Source: Patiria pectinifera
Taxonomy: Eukaryota > Echinodermata > Asteroidea > Valvatida > Asterinidae
Direction of reading: 5' to 3'
Assembly (NCBI GenBank): GCA_029964075.1
Contig: CM057149.1
Span: 7,326,465-7,390,464 of the forward strand
Length of the DNA stretch: 64,000 nt
The notes beneath the pieces were generated by a model. The model made no database searches. It worked only from the letters and a program-made list of their open reading frames with translations, and was not told the origin of the DNA. Shown in pieces: positions 36,310 through 49,300 of the stretch (positions within the stretch are counted from its first letter, which is position 1; the number at the start of each line of letters is the position of its first letter). Position numbers and translations under genes: made by a program.

Positions 36310-37690
36310 TTACTCATTAATAAAGAAAGTGATGTCATTTGTAGGGTGAGGAATAAAAGGAGGCAGCATATGTAAAAATGTTAAGATGAGGCAAAGATGA
36401 TACAAAAAAAGTCGCGTGTGATTTGTTTTTGACACCAGACTTTGGCTGATCGAAGGCTCACCACGCGGGTAGGAGGGGGGAGGGTGGGGGTGAGGGGAGG
36501 AACCAGGTGCCCCCTCCCCCATTTTTCTTTTTTTTTGTACAGTGTATATTCATGGATCAGTAACTACACTGGACTGCAAATATACAAAATCCCAGATTTT
36601 GTTGTTATTTTCTACATTGCCAATTCCTTAAAAATACTACAAAAATGTCTGTGATGCAAATTGGGGAAAGAACCTGTTGGATTTTAAATAAGATGATCCA
36701 GTGCAAAGACAACGACTTGAAACCATTTCAGGTTGAATTTTCTCTTTCTGGGGGGTTGGTTTTTTGTTGTTTATTATAACGCTGACATCATTTTACTTCC
36801 TCTTGCCTTGTTTGAACAACTAAAATACAACAGCAAACCTATTCCTGATAATCTTTATACATTGGACTCATAACCGATTATCAGATAATTTGCTTTTGCA
36901 AACTTCATATTTTCGTCTGAAAAAAAACCCCAACAACAACATTCATGTGGATTTACAAATTTACTTTGAACAGTTCTGGAAAGATCTCAAGATCAGCTAT
37001 AAAATAGACAAAAACGTTTTGAGTACATTGATGGTTTCAAAAATTGCATCGCATAGTAGGATTTGTTTTAATTTATTGTAAATTTATACAAGCAAAACCT
37101 GGGTTTTAATTAACATTTTGTATACAGGCAATTCTGATAGTAGTAAAAGCGCAAATTCTTAAAAATGGGTTTTAATATGCAGACTAAGAAAATATCATAG
37201 CACAGCTTGGAGAACCTATTCATAACCAGACGGAATATAATTGTATCGGTTTCTGATTATCTGTCCAACAATATGGCCATTTTCTAAATTTAGAAACTTG
37301 TTTTTCAATTTGAAACTGAGATCACCGGAGCCCTTTGTAATAAAATGTCTGTACTCAATTGTTAATTAATAAGTAATGTGAGACTCGTGACAGACTGAGC
37401 TGGTGTATCACAAGACCACTCACGCAGATAATTAAACTTTCTTGTTCTGAAAGTTACTTCCCCATATGTTCTCAAAATTAGCCAAACTCACCCAAATTTT
37501 CAAAGAAAGAGAAAACATAATATCCCTGGTAATTAAAGATCAATTACAGTTTTGTCAATAATAAGCAAAGTATTTAATTATATTTGATTAAATTTCATCA
37601 GTAATTAAAAAAGTATGGTAGGATCACCTTTATGGCTTTTGTACAAGTTTGGCAGAAGATGACCCTTAGATAATGTGATATTCATTTACA
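36310..37690. other. Intergenic stretch, nothing recognised
   Basis: AT-rich intergenic DNA with a G-rich run near 36470-36520. No exon, SINE head or inverted ends seen. Confidence 0.5.
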
Positions 37691-37699
37691 CAAAAGAAA

Positions 37700-37835
37700 A
37701 TTAATCAAATGGGATTTGAACCTGCGACCATCCAAATACCGTATTAGTGCTCTACCAACTGAGCTATCCGACCCTATATGTTTGTCAATTGGATGCTAGT
37801 CAGAAGCCACAAATCATTATACTGTATACAGGGAT
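37700..37835 (-). mobile_element. tRNA-derived SINE, family S3, copy 1
   Basis: On the minus strand: A box TAGCTCAGTTGGTAGAGC and B box GGTTCAAATCC, with GGGTCGGA at the start. The acceptor and T stems do not close properly, and the body continues past the tRNA length into sequence shared with 60806-60925 (TGTATACAGGGATC against TGTATGCAGGGATC). A SINE rather than a tRNA gene. Confidence 0.65.
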
Positions 37836-37924
37836 CTTGTCAAAAGTTATGTTGCTTGCAATTTTGCAATTTTGCAATGCTGCAAACCTGTGATAAAGCA
37901 GTATGAGGAAGCTTCAACTGACAC

Positions 37925-39085
37925 ACTATCTCACTGACATGATGTACACTGTGAGATAGCACATCAACTATGTCCCTGACATAACGAGTGTGCTATAGAC
38001 AGTTGAGTGGTTTAATATGTTGAGGGTGCTATACACTGCGAGTGGACAGCAGATCAACTATGTCCAGGGCATATGGAGCATACTATACACTGTGAGTGGA
38101 TAGTATTATCAATTATGTCCCATGTTGAGGGTGCTATACACTGTGAGTGGACAGCAGATCAACTATGTCCAGGGCATATGGAGCATACTAAACACTGTGA
38201 GTGGATAGTATATCAATTATGTCCCATGTTGAGGGTGCTATACACTGCGAGTGGACAGCATATCAACTATGTCCAGGGCAAATATGGAGCATACTATACA
38301 CTGTGAGTGGATAGTATTATCAATTATGTCCCATGTTGAGGGTGCTATACACTGCGAGTGGACAGCAGATCAACTATGTCCAGGGCATATTGAGGGTGCT
38401 ATACACTGTGAGTGGATAGTATTATCAATTATGTCCCATGTTGAGGGTGCTATACACTGTGAGTGGACAGCAGATCAACTATGTCCAGGGCATATTGAGG
38501 GTGCTATACACTGCGAGTGGACAGCATATCAACTATGTCCAGGGCATATTGAGGGTGCTATACACTGCGAGTGGACAGCAGATCAACTGTGCCCAGGGCA
38601 TATGGAGCATGCTATACACTATGAGTGGATAGTATATCAATTATGTCCCATGTTGAGGGTGCTATACACTGTGAGTGGACAGCATATCAACTATGTCCAG
38701 GGCATATGGAGCATACTATACACTGTGAGTGGATAGTATATCAATTATGTCCCATGTGGAGGGTGCTATACACTGTGAGTGGACAACCCACGTATGTTGA
38801 GGGTGCTATACCCAGTGAGAGGACAGCATATACTATGTCCAGGGCATACTGAGGGTGCTATACACTGTGAGTGGATAGCATACCAACTACGTCCCATATT
38901 GAGGGTGCTATACACTGTGAGTGGATAGCATACCAACTATGTCCCATATTGAGAGTGCTATACGCTGTGAGTGGATAGCATACCAACTATGTCCCATATT
39001 GAGGATGCTATACACTGTGAGTGGATAGCATACAAACTATGTCCCATATAGAGGGTGCTATACACTGTGAGTGGATAGCATGTTA
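37925..39085 (+). repeat. Minisatellite, ~21 units of 50-54 bp
   Basis: Each unit reads roughly GAGGGTGCTATACACTGTGA, then GTGGACAGCA-ATCAACTATG, then TCCAGGGCATAT. In the left two-thirds two unit types alternate (GGAGCATACTATACACTG and GAGGGTGCTATACACTG), making a dimer of about 105 bp. The right third (38870-39075) is a homogeneous 50-bp array, and the left edge decays from 38030 to 37925. Confidence 0.92.
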
Positions 39086-40202
39086 ACTAGAGGTGTACAT
39101 TGGAACTTGATACTTGAGCACCCTACATCTGCTGATGTGAGGAACCGGTTCCAGATTATGGGATTGGGTACCCGTAACCAAGTTTACAAATTACTTTGAA
39201 ATTTCTCATCATACAATGAAAAAGAAAAGGTTTTGAATGCCATTTGTGGAGAATTTCCCAAATGAAAACCAGGCTGCATGGAAAACCAAAAGAGATTTCA
39301 CGTTTATGTGCATTTTAACGCATGACAGCTGACGCCCGCAATAGTTGCAGTTTACAACGTAAAGCTATACAAAGCCCTTCAGACAACTTCTAGGATTTGA
39401 ATGTTCGGGTTGGGTTTCTATGAGGGGTACCTGGGTAACTTTGTTTTACTTCAATAGTGTAAGCCTGCCCGAGTTCTTATACTATACCCATAAATATACA
39501 CCACTTGCATGTGCATTACAAATAATTCCAGTACCGCATTATAAACTTCTGTGCATACAACTTGCTTATTTACTGTGATAGGCCTTATCCATTTTGTGTT
39601 CGTTGTTTGGCGTGTAAATGAACAACAGGCCTATATCAACGGAGGACCAAAAATGGACCAGTCATATGCCACTTACAGAAAGGTGGTGTTAAGTAACATT
39701 AACAAATTGACTGACTATCCCTGACATTATTAAACCGAGGGTTTGACCTTAACTTTTTATTTCACTAGCCAGCCGGGTTACTGAAACAGATTCTTAACCA
39801 GCCCGCGGGCATGTTTTTCTTTTATGGAGTGTCTCATAAACAACAATGTGCATGCATGTAAAACTTGAATCATGAGGTAATCTTGTCGGTGTTTTGGGTC
39901 TAGATCTAGTAATCTAACCCTAAACAGTTGATAAAATTAGACACAAATTGATACAGGTTTGCTTTCCTGAATTTAATGATGTCTTTCTTCCTGTCCTTTC
40001 ATCTTTGCCACAGCCCAATATTTTTTGACTCGCCAGCCGGGCTACTTAAAGGATAGTTTGACTAGCCCGCCGCTGTTTTGACTGGGCATTTGGCTAGCGG
40101 GCTACCGCTAACGGCGAGCCCTGATTAAACCACCATTTAGTTTGACAATCAGTTGCAATCCTTCGAACAGATAGGGTTAGAAAGCAAATAAAATGTTGTT
40201 TT
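39086..40202 (-). other. 3' flank / probable 3'UTR of gene 2
   Basis: Region downstream of the gene 2 stop. Possible minus-strand poly(A) signals are ATTAAA at 39977-39972 and AATAAA at 39761-39756. It includes a diverged internal repeat (CTAGCCAGCCGGGTTACTGA near 39770, CGCCAGCCGGGCTACTTAAA near 40030). Confidence 0.35.
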
Positions 40203-40363
40203 TTAGTCACCATCATCATCTTCACCCCTATTGACTCGCAGGTTATTGGTACGAACCACCTTGAGGCTAGGGCAGCCGTGCATGCGATTGGCACCTTCCA
40301 CTGTGACACAGGTAGAGTCCAGATTCAGGAGGGACAGGTGGGGCAACTGCACGGCCTCAATGC
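40203..40363 (-). CDS. Gene 2 terminal exon: last LRR and acidic tail
   Basis: LPHLSLLNLDSTCVTVEGAN, then CPSLKVVRTNNLRVNRGEDD and stop TAA. Acceptor GGTTTCTTCTAG|. Confidence 0.88.
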
Positions 40364-43300
40364 CTAGAAGAAACCGCAACAGAAACAAATAGAGTTCACT
40401 ACCAAAAGGTTACCCATATGCGTGATTCACGAGATGGCCACATTCAATCGAAAGCGATTAACATCTTCATTTTTGGAACTACAAATAGAAGTCAAAGCAA
40501 TGAAACAAAGATAATTACAGATTAATACAAGTCTTTTCTGATGAATCATTTCAAATTAATGAATAAACACACCCTAATTATAAATAAATCCACGACATCT
40601 GCAATCCATTCCTGTTGCACATGGCCTCAGCATTATATATTTTTTGGTCACACACAAAGTTGGAATGTTTACGTTTGTATAACAAAGAGATCTGGTACAC
40701 AGTACCCTGTGGAGACATGTGCGTAATAGGGAACACAAGATTGTATATGTCCCCACAGGGCAATTTCTATAGGTGAATACGTCTCTACAAGGTAATCACG
40801 AAATAGATATATGGATTTTTTTCAAAAACTAGGAATTTCCAAGGTGTGTTATTCAGTCACAAATTGAAGTATTTATGTAAGGGATGTTAAGTCTGAAATT
40901 CATCCCAGGAACTTAATTCTGGTTAAAACAGGAGCATTTTGAAACTAGATTTTCAAACTCAAAATTTAAGTACACGAGAACAAAGAATTGACTCCACAAG
41001 GATACAAACTTCAGTATGGGTGTTTTATTTATATATAAATTCAGTATGTGTTTGTGTGGTACTGCGCCTAAACAATGAAGAACTGATAAATAATTGTAGA
41101 AAATCTATTTGATGTCGAAAAATGGTATCATTTCCAACTTTTTTCTTAGTCAGTCCAAACTTGACCATTGACAAGGATACTAGCAACAGGGCATCATGGC
41201 CGCCACTCATTAAGTCAAGTGGATGCTGTGAAGCCTGGACAAGTGAAGGACACTGACACTCACTGGTTCACATCTGTTGACATGTAATGCCACATGAATG
41301 CGTAACATGGAAGGCAAGGTTTTGTCAAGCGATAGGAGCAGAGTAGACTGGATTCCATACCGTCAGATTTCTTACCTCTGTTAGACACATCAGTTTTGCT
41401 CAGGTTCAGTCTTGTCAGATGCTCACACTTATTCAGAGTCTCAGAACAAAGAAACCTATTCTTAATCCTGTAAAGAGAAAGAAATGCATGACTGTCAGTA
41501 AAATGTTGAAAGGTACATAGTATCATTTGCTCTGTAGGGGTACTTCATTTTAAAGGTACAGTCCATCATGGTAGTTTTTGCATTTTGTTTGTTTGAAGCA
41601 ACAAAAGTGCTCAAAATCTAAAGAAGGGTGCTGAACAACTAACCTGTATATTCAGCTGTATATTCTGAGAAAAAAAAAACAGCATTGTAGGTTCTCGATT
41701 TCAAATCAAAAGTTGATGAATCATGTTTTGAATTGTGCCTGAATTCAGCGTCCGAGACACGTTCTCACTGAGCCGATTGCAGCTTCGCAATGTTGCGCAC
41801 CGATTCGACGATTTATAGCAACCGCGCGTGCGTGTGCGTCATGTCAAGTCTTTAGACCCACCGTTGGAAAGGCCTTCTTTTGCTGATTTCTTCAAAATGA
41901 CAGCATGCCAGAAAGAATAATTTCACAGGGAGTTTAGAGCCCTAAGTATGTTTTTCAACAATCATTACGTCAACTACTTTTTGGATGGCTGCAAATGATG
42001 GACTGCAGCTTTAAAGTAACAAAATTGCTCAAAATCTTAAAGCAATATACAACATTTGCAAACATCCAAAAACAAAACTACCAAATTATTATGAGGTGTG
42101 TTTCCAGGTATTACCAGTATAACCCACAAGATCATGAGTTCAATATTCCACACTATACAACACCTGAATAAATCCCCGTCATCTGATTGGTAGATCGTTG
42201 ATCACATGTCACTGAATTATTCGTACCAGCGCACGGGGCGCACGTGGCGCGCAGCGCACAGTGCAATGGAAGTTCTATTGCACGGTGAACAGAACTTCCA
42301 TTGCACGGTGTCACTGCTGCTGATAGAGGCGCTGTTTTAAATCAAGATAAACTGAATATGATATCATTATTCTCAACCTGTTGAACAGTTTGCATCAATA
42401 AAATATGATGAACTTGTCAAACTTTTAAACAGTTTTTAACCTGAATAAATTGGCTATTACAAGTCGACCAATCAGATGACAAGGATTTATTCAGGTGTTA
42501 TTTAAAACAAATAATGAATGTTTCACGTTCGTGCAATGGAAAGAACAGTTTCATTCGGTGACTCGGCTTCGCCTCGTGGAATGGAACATTTCATCAGTCA
42601 CCTCATGAAATTCTTCTTCCCATTGCACTCACAAACATTCATTATTTGTATATAACCCCTACATCATTTCCTTACTGTGTGGCAGCCATGCTGAGCACCT
42701 CCAGCTTTCTGAAGCTGCCAATGGCCATAGCTCCATGGTCTGTGACGGCTGTCCGGTCCAAATGAAGCTCCTTCAACTCAACCAACCCTGCTCAAGTCAG
42801 ACGAAAAAAAACCCCACCAATTATTACAAATTAACAAAATCAATCAATAACCATAAACTATCATGTGGTCCAGCTGTATTTTATCGAACTCTAGGGGTGC
42901 ACACCGGTAAATAGGCCTAAATCAATCCGCCGAGCTCATGAATAAAAGTTATACCCTCAAAATATTCTATATTAGAGAGTTCTGGGAGCCATAACATTGG
43001 GGAATTGAAGAGATATGGCAATGAACCTCTGGCCCGGACTTGGGGCTTCCAATTCTGAGCATTTTGGATACAATTGGGCTTGAAAGTGGCGCTATTTTGC
43101 CATGTTGTGGAGGGATCGTTTTTCGAGATGGCTGCCGTTCCGCTTTGGGGAAAATAGGGGTCGTCTTCTTTGGGCGAGAATTTCTCGAAAAGTCAATGGT
43201 CAACCCACCAAAAAATGAAAAGAAATTGAAAGACGACATGTCGATCATCATTTTTCTGTGCTGCTTAAATACCTGTGAGAGTTCTGAGTATTTTTAAAAG

Positions 43301-46300
43301 AATTTTGAAGTATGGGCATTTAGCACTAGTGTCTATGGGAATTTATTTGCAGGGTTGCATCCTATAAAGAATCACAAAGATGGCCGTTTCGCGCATGCGC
43401 TGTGCCGCGGCAGAGGTCTTTTCAGTGGGCGGAACCTACGGGGAGGGGGAAAAAAGTGTTTTAAAGGTATCAACCAGGGTTTTTCCGTCACGGATGCTCC
43501 CAAATCGTAAGAGAGCGGTAGGCTATCAGCCGATTACAACAATTGCTAGTTGAAACGGGGGGGGGGGGCATTTTGAGCTTAAAAGTAGCTGAAACTCAAT
43601 TTATTGTCGCTGGGGGCGCTCTACAGCTTAGCAGGGGCGAAAAAGTCACTATTTTCGGGCCTAATATCGACCTCGGATAATTTTTTTCTTTCATTTTTTT
43701 TTCAAAATATTGACTTTGGAGATATTCTGCTTCCCCTGAATGTGGTTTTGTGTTAATATTAAAAAGTTACCTGCTATTATAGGGTGCACACCGGTAAATA
43801 GGCCTAAATCAATCCGCCGAGCTCATGAATAAAAGTTATACCCTCAAAATATTCTATATTAGAGAGTTCTGGGAGCCATAACATTGGGGAATTGAAGAGA
43901 TATGGCAATGAACCTCTGGCCCGGACTTGGGGCTTCCAATTCTGAGCATTTTGGATACAATTGGGCTTGAAAGTGGCGCTATTTTGCCATGTTGTGGAGG
44001 GATCGTTTTTCGAGATGGCTGCCGTTCCGCTTTGGGGAAAATAGGGGTCGTCTTCTTTGGGCGAGAATTTCTCGAAAAGTCAATGGTCAACCCACCAAAA
44101 AATGAAAAGAAATTGAAAGACGACATGTCGATCATCATTTTTCTGTGCTGCTTAAATACCTGTGAGAGTTCTGAGTATTTTTAAAAGAATTTTGAAGTAT
44201 GGGCATTTAGCACTAGTGTCTATGGGAATTTATTTGCAGGGTTGCATCCCTAGGGCCACATTTCATTGCGCTGATCAGCACACAATTTTCGGCTATTCAT
44301 GGAGACCATAAGCAGTCAGCATAGCACAGCTCAGTTCAGTTCAATTTCAGTTATTTCCACAGTACAAAAACACCAATGAAAATGACAATCTTATAGAGAG
44401 CAGCAGAAAAACATTTTGAATAAAGTCGAAGATTAAGCAAACAATAAGTATGAAAGATTCTGTGGAGGGGCCCATAAAGAAGCAAAGTAGTGAGAAATGG
44501 GCATCTGAGCATGCATGTGCATTGAGCCGAATAATGACATTTTTTTTTATTAGTTTGTTTGTTTTGTTTAGCTTTGGAAGAAAACAATTGTAAAAGAAAA
44601 CAAGTGTACGAGTAAACAAGTGCAAGAAAATCAGTACCTGTACATCGGAATGTGAATGACCAGGCTCAATGAACATGCACCGTGAAAATTATACACGAAA
44701 TACTGTTAACCTTACAAAAGACGGGAACAAACAAATATGACTGATACGACTACGACAACGACAGGTCAGCAATGTACAGGCATATAAACAAATTGAAACA
44801 TCAACAGCAAAAGGCACGCTTACCCCAAAGGAAAAAGTCGGTTAAATCAGTGATGTAACAGCTGAAATGACCATGCGCTTAACTGTTAACACATCCGCTA
44901 TGAAACAGTGCTTAGGGTTCTCACAATTTTCAACTATAGTATGCGCAACTTTTCTGCTAACTGGTAAGCAGTGTCATGCAATTGACCCCTGGTAAAACAC
45001 CATCATGAATGTTGCACTTTGAGGAAAGAGACTTGTGGTGAAATTTTGGGTGGGAACATGTCAATTTTGATATCGGGTATGGACTCCACGAATGGACAGT
45101 AGAGGGCGCTTTGCGACCACTTTCAAGAGGCCCTGTGGAAGGAACACTCTGCGCGCATGTACTTGTTGGTGCACATACATGTAATAATAATAATAATAAC
45201 GAAGTCTTATATAGCGCACGTATCTACCAACAATTAGGTACTCAAGGCGCTGGAAATTATGTCAATTATTAAAGAAAGGTAAATAAAGTTTATGAGAAAC
45301 ATGAGACCCATTATGTAGCACCTTATAATGGTTTACAAGGTGCTGCGGCGCACATTGCAGCCACTGCCAGAAACACCGGGGCAAACCCCTTCTCTTAGCG
45401 ATAAGTGTTACTGGGTTCTTTAACGTGCATTACACAACACACATGGGACCTACGGCTTTACATCCCATCCGAAGGACAAAGCAATAATGGTAAAGTGCCT
45501 TGCTCAAGAGCACAAGCACCATGTTCCCACGGTCAGGATTCGAACCCATGCACCACGGCACACGAGTGGAACACCGTTACCATTGGACCACAGCGCCCCA
45601 CACGTATGGTGCCAAGTATTCGCAGCCTAATTCATTCCGAATGTGCACAAACCCATAGCGTCTCTGCGCGAGTGTTGGGTGTCATCAGCAAGGCATTCTT
45701 AATGTCCCTCCCAGTGGCCTCCTGCAACCTCCCTTTGTCGTTGTTGGGGCGGGGGGGGGGGGGGGTTAACTCATGCATTAAGTCCATATCACTTCACATA
45801 CATTATTTTAGAAGTATGGTACACTCAGTACATTCTATGAGCTTGTGAGAACAAAAACACACAAGCTTCAATACTCAGGAGAGCCTTGAAAGCAGGTACC
45901 AGTTTAAACCCACTGCTACAGCAGCCAGAGTTGTAACGAGTCAGTGATTTTATTTAAAAGAAGTGACTCGAGTCAAGTCGAGTCATTGGGTCAAGGGGGT
46001 CGAGTCGAGTCGAGTAGAGTCACAGTGTGTAGTCGAGTCGAGTCAAGTATTTAGCTCGAGTCAATTCGAGTCACAAATATTTGAGCACTATACAATAAAT
46101 AATCACAAGATAGAATGTCATTTTTTGGCAACACCACATTTGCCTCTTAATGAAAATAAAAAGGGGGTGCCAGCTGATCGCCATTCAACTAATGGGGACA
46201 CTGATCAAACCATGTATGTATATGTATACATTAGTCGCGAACAATCTAACGTGACGTGAACAAAAACCGGCGCCGGCGTAAGTCATTGCAAATATTTTTC

Positions 46301-49300
46301 GCAAGTAAGTTTTGCTTTTGTTTTTGGGACTCGAGTCTCATTAGCTTTCCTCGAGTCGAGTCGAGTCATTCTGATGAGGGACTCGAGTCGAGTCGAGTCA
46401 TTTGCTCGCAGTGACTCGAGTTTTGCTTTTATTTTTGGGACTCGAGTCTCATTAGCCTTCCTCGAGTCGAGTCGAGTCATTCTGCTGAGGGACTCGAGTC
46501 GAGTCGAGTCATTTGCCCTTAGGGACTCGAGTCGAGTCGGGTCACCAAAAATTGTGACTCGAGTCGGACTTGAGTCGAGTCATTGACTCGAGTCATTACA
46601 ACTCTGACAGCAGCAAGAACGACCCCATATAGCAAAGCTGACTGATTGAACAACGGAGCAACGTCACAGGAACAGAGGAAAACATCGATGTGCTGAAACA
46701 GGACAGAGGGCGAGAAGCACCGGATGTGGGGACAGCTATGTGGGACAGAAGACTCTGGCATACAGTTGTGACCCAGGATGACAACCTGGACTAAGCTAGC
46801 AAGTCCAAAACCCCCATGATGGCAAGTTGAGGTAGCTGGTCACCACCTGGACTCAAAATAAGTCTTGACAGTGTCTTTTCAGAAGACTGATGAGTCATCC
46901 TACCTTTGATATATTCCAGAGCCACGTCCGTGATCTTGGTATTGTTGAGAGACAACTTGGTGAGACTGCAGTGACAAATTAAGTGAAGAAAGGAGAAATA
47001 AAAACAGATAGGATGTAGCAGGATATGCAGTGATGATGACAACAAATGCATTATTCACAATCTCACCTCAATTTTTTTTGTCAAACAAAAATGATTCACA
47101 AAGACATCAGAAAAATATGAAAGGAGCACATTTCCAGATTTAGGTGATTATAAATGTGTATCCTGTGATTAGTCCATGATGAGAGAGAGTTAAAGAGGTT
47201 GTGGAATGCTCGAAGACATTTCCGTCATTTTTGGGGTATATGTAGCCTAAGGTGTGATGAAAAAAAAACGACTATTGTTTCTGTCATGAAATGAGTACAA
47301 AAGGTACTTTTGAGAACTATTTTTCTGGTCCTGTTTCGACCCGAACGTGCAATTTGTGTAAAAGTCGTCGCTGCGGGCAGCAAACAAAACACAGTGAATC
47401 GTGACGTAATAAACAGGACTCGTTTATGCTACTCTGCATCGGGAGTCCTGTTTATTACGTCACGATTTACTGTGTTTTGTTTGCTGCCCGCAACAACGAC
47501 TTTTACACAAATTGCACGTTCGGGTCGAAACAGGCATGACAGGACTTGAAAAACAGCTCTCAAAAGTACCTTTTGTACTCATTTTATGACAGAAACAATA
47601 GTCGTTTTTATTTCATTACACCTTAGGCTACATATACCCGAAAAATGACGGAAATGTCTTCGAGCATTCCACAACCTCTTTGAACTAGACACCAAAACTA
47701 CTCATAACAGTATGTCTATTAATTCTGTGCCATCATGCTGACTTACAAATCCTTTCACAAACTTAGACGGCATAGTTTGAGCACTTCCATTTTCCTCAAA
47801 TAAATCTTCGGTCTCACCACGAAGTGACGTATCGTGTGCGCAGAGTCCATAGACAATACGTCACTTCGTGGTGCACCCGACAAAAGATGTGGTCCAATAG
47901 TTATGGTGTTAATATGTTAGGCCATCAGCCTGGGGGTTTTGTCAGTATCAAATCAGGGCATAAATGATTATAGTGCGCATGCACAAGGTATACCGCCCCT
48001 AGAGTGGTAACAAGCATTTCGATGGACGTTTTGAAAAAAAGGGTGATAACACCCAAAAAGCTGCCACCGCTGCAATGCTATCACATATTTTCCAACTCTG
48101 GAGGTGTATTCCTTGCCAAAAAAACGCTATGACGATTATTCCCCTGAGTTGATACCGGCAGCCAAAATTTTGGACCGAGGCTGATGGCCTACATGGGTTC
48201 CAACATGAAAGCGAACACGATGCTTGTGTTCTTTGGCAAGACACTTTATTACAACTGCCTTTCTCCACCCAGGAGTATAAAGGGGGTACTGGTGAGGATA
48301 GTGACCAGACTGCGCGGATCACGTGCTGCCCCAGATAAAACTGATTAACAAAGGTAATAATTAGTGCTTCTGGGTATCCTTTTGGCAAAGTCGCCTCATA
48401 AATACCAATCCTACTTCTTAATATGTCATCCTTTCTATTTTACCTTTCTCTAATATTCGGTCTTTTATGACCTTAAGTATCAGAGAGTGAACGGCCATGT
48501 GCTTATACCTGGTCATATCGGCGATGTGATGGATGCCTTGATCTGTGATGTGAATGTAGTCGGTCAGATCCAATGCGACCAGCGGCATACCTGCAAGAAG
48601 AAAATACATCATGTCCAACCTGCTGAATAAAATCCGATCTTGGGAACTTTGACACCAGGACCCGGGAAATTCCACGCATACCTTGCATGCACTGTATCCA
48701 AGCCCATGCACCCCCCTTAAGGCATGTTTGGAATTACTTTAGTTTAGTGTCAAAGTTTTGTTTTGTGGAGTTGTTTCATCTTGTTGATAGCTCTATCTAC
48801 CTCCTCAGTCACTTGGCTGCGCTTGCCAGGGACTAGTCTATGGAATATCTCCTTGCACAGCAAGGGTCTATGATACGTGAGCAGATTTGGCGATTAATTA
48901 TGCAAAACAAAACAGCATCTTGACCTCTAAATTCTGACCATTCACCAGTGGGTGCCTTCTATCGGGTCTTCTGTAACCCGTTGACGTATTAAAAAAAAAC
49001 CTGGCATCCAAATTGACCAATCAACAGCTCAGTCCACATTTCTGATCAAAATGACATAAATGCTTCTATAGGCTACTCTGATTGGCTGGCTGGCGTGCGG
49101 GGTCTCTTAAAATGTACATGCTATGATATATCAGACGTTCAAGCTTGACTTTGCCCACGTGAATGTCTGATCCTCAGACTAGATAGGGACTGGCACAGGG
49201 AACAAAATCCACATGAGCTTGCAAGTTACCTGCAATGCAGCACAAGCCCATGTCGGTTGTCGTGTGTCTGTCTGGCATCTGAAGCTGCTTTAGTTCCAGG

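Noticed and set aside
38073-38852. Long plus-strand open frames (up to 161 codons) with repeated HCEWTADQLCPGH motif
   Set aside because: They are products of the minisatellite whose units are often multiples of three. No start context, splice sites or known family.
37925-39085. CRISPR-like array of regularly spaced repeats
   Set aside because: Units are continuous tandem copies with no unique spacers, in a metazoan genome; the 49.5-50.5 kb array is likewise a minisatellite.
43040-44184. Duplicated 94- and 85-codon open frames on opposite strands
   Set aside because: They are copied along with the family T MITE, overlap each other on both strands and match no family.
42894-44250. Small LTR retrotransposon (two identical 469-bp terminal repeats)
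   Set aside because: The ends are inverted with TA borders on each copy; the outer flanks do not duplicate, and no primer-binding site follows the first repeat. Two TA-type MITEs explain it better.
48418-48508. Extension of exon n through its donor (open for about 29 codons to a stop)
   Set aside because: The extension breaks the LRR pattern, while splicing at CAG|GTATAA restores both phase and repeat consensus with the next exon.
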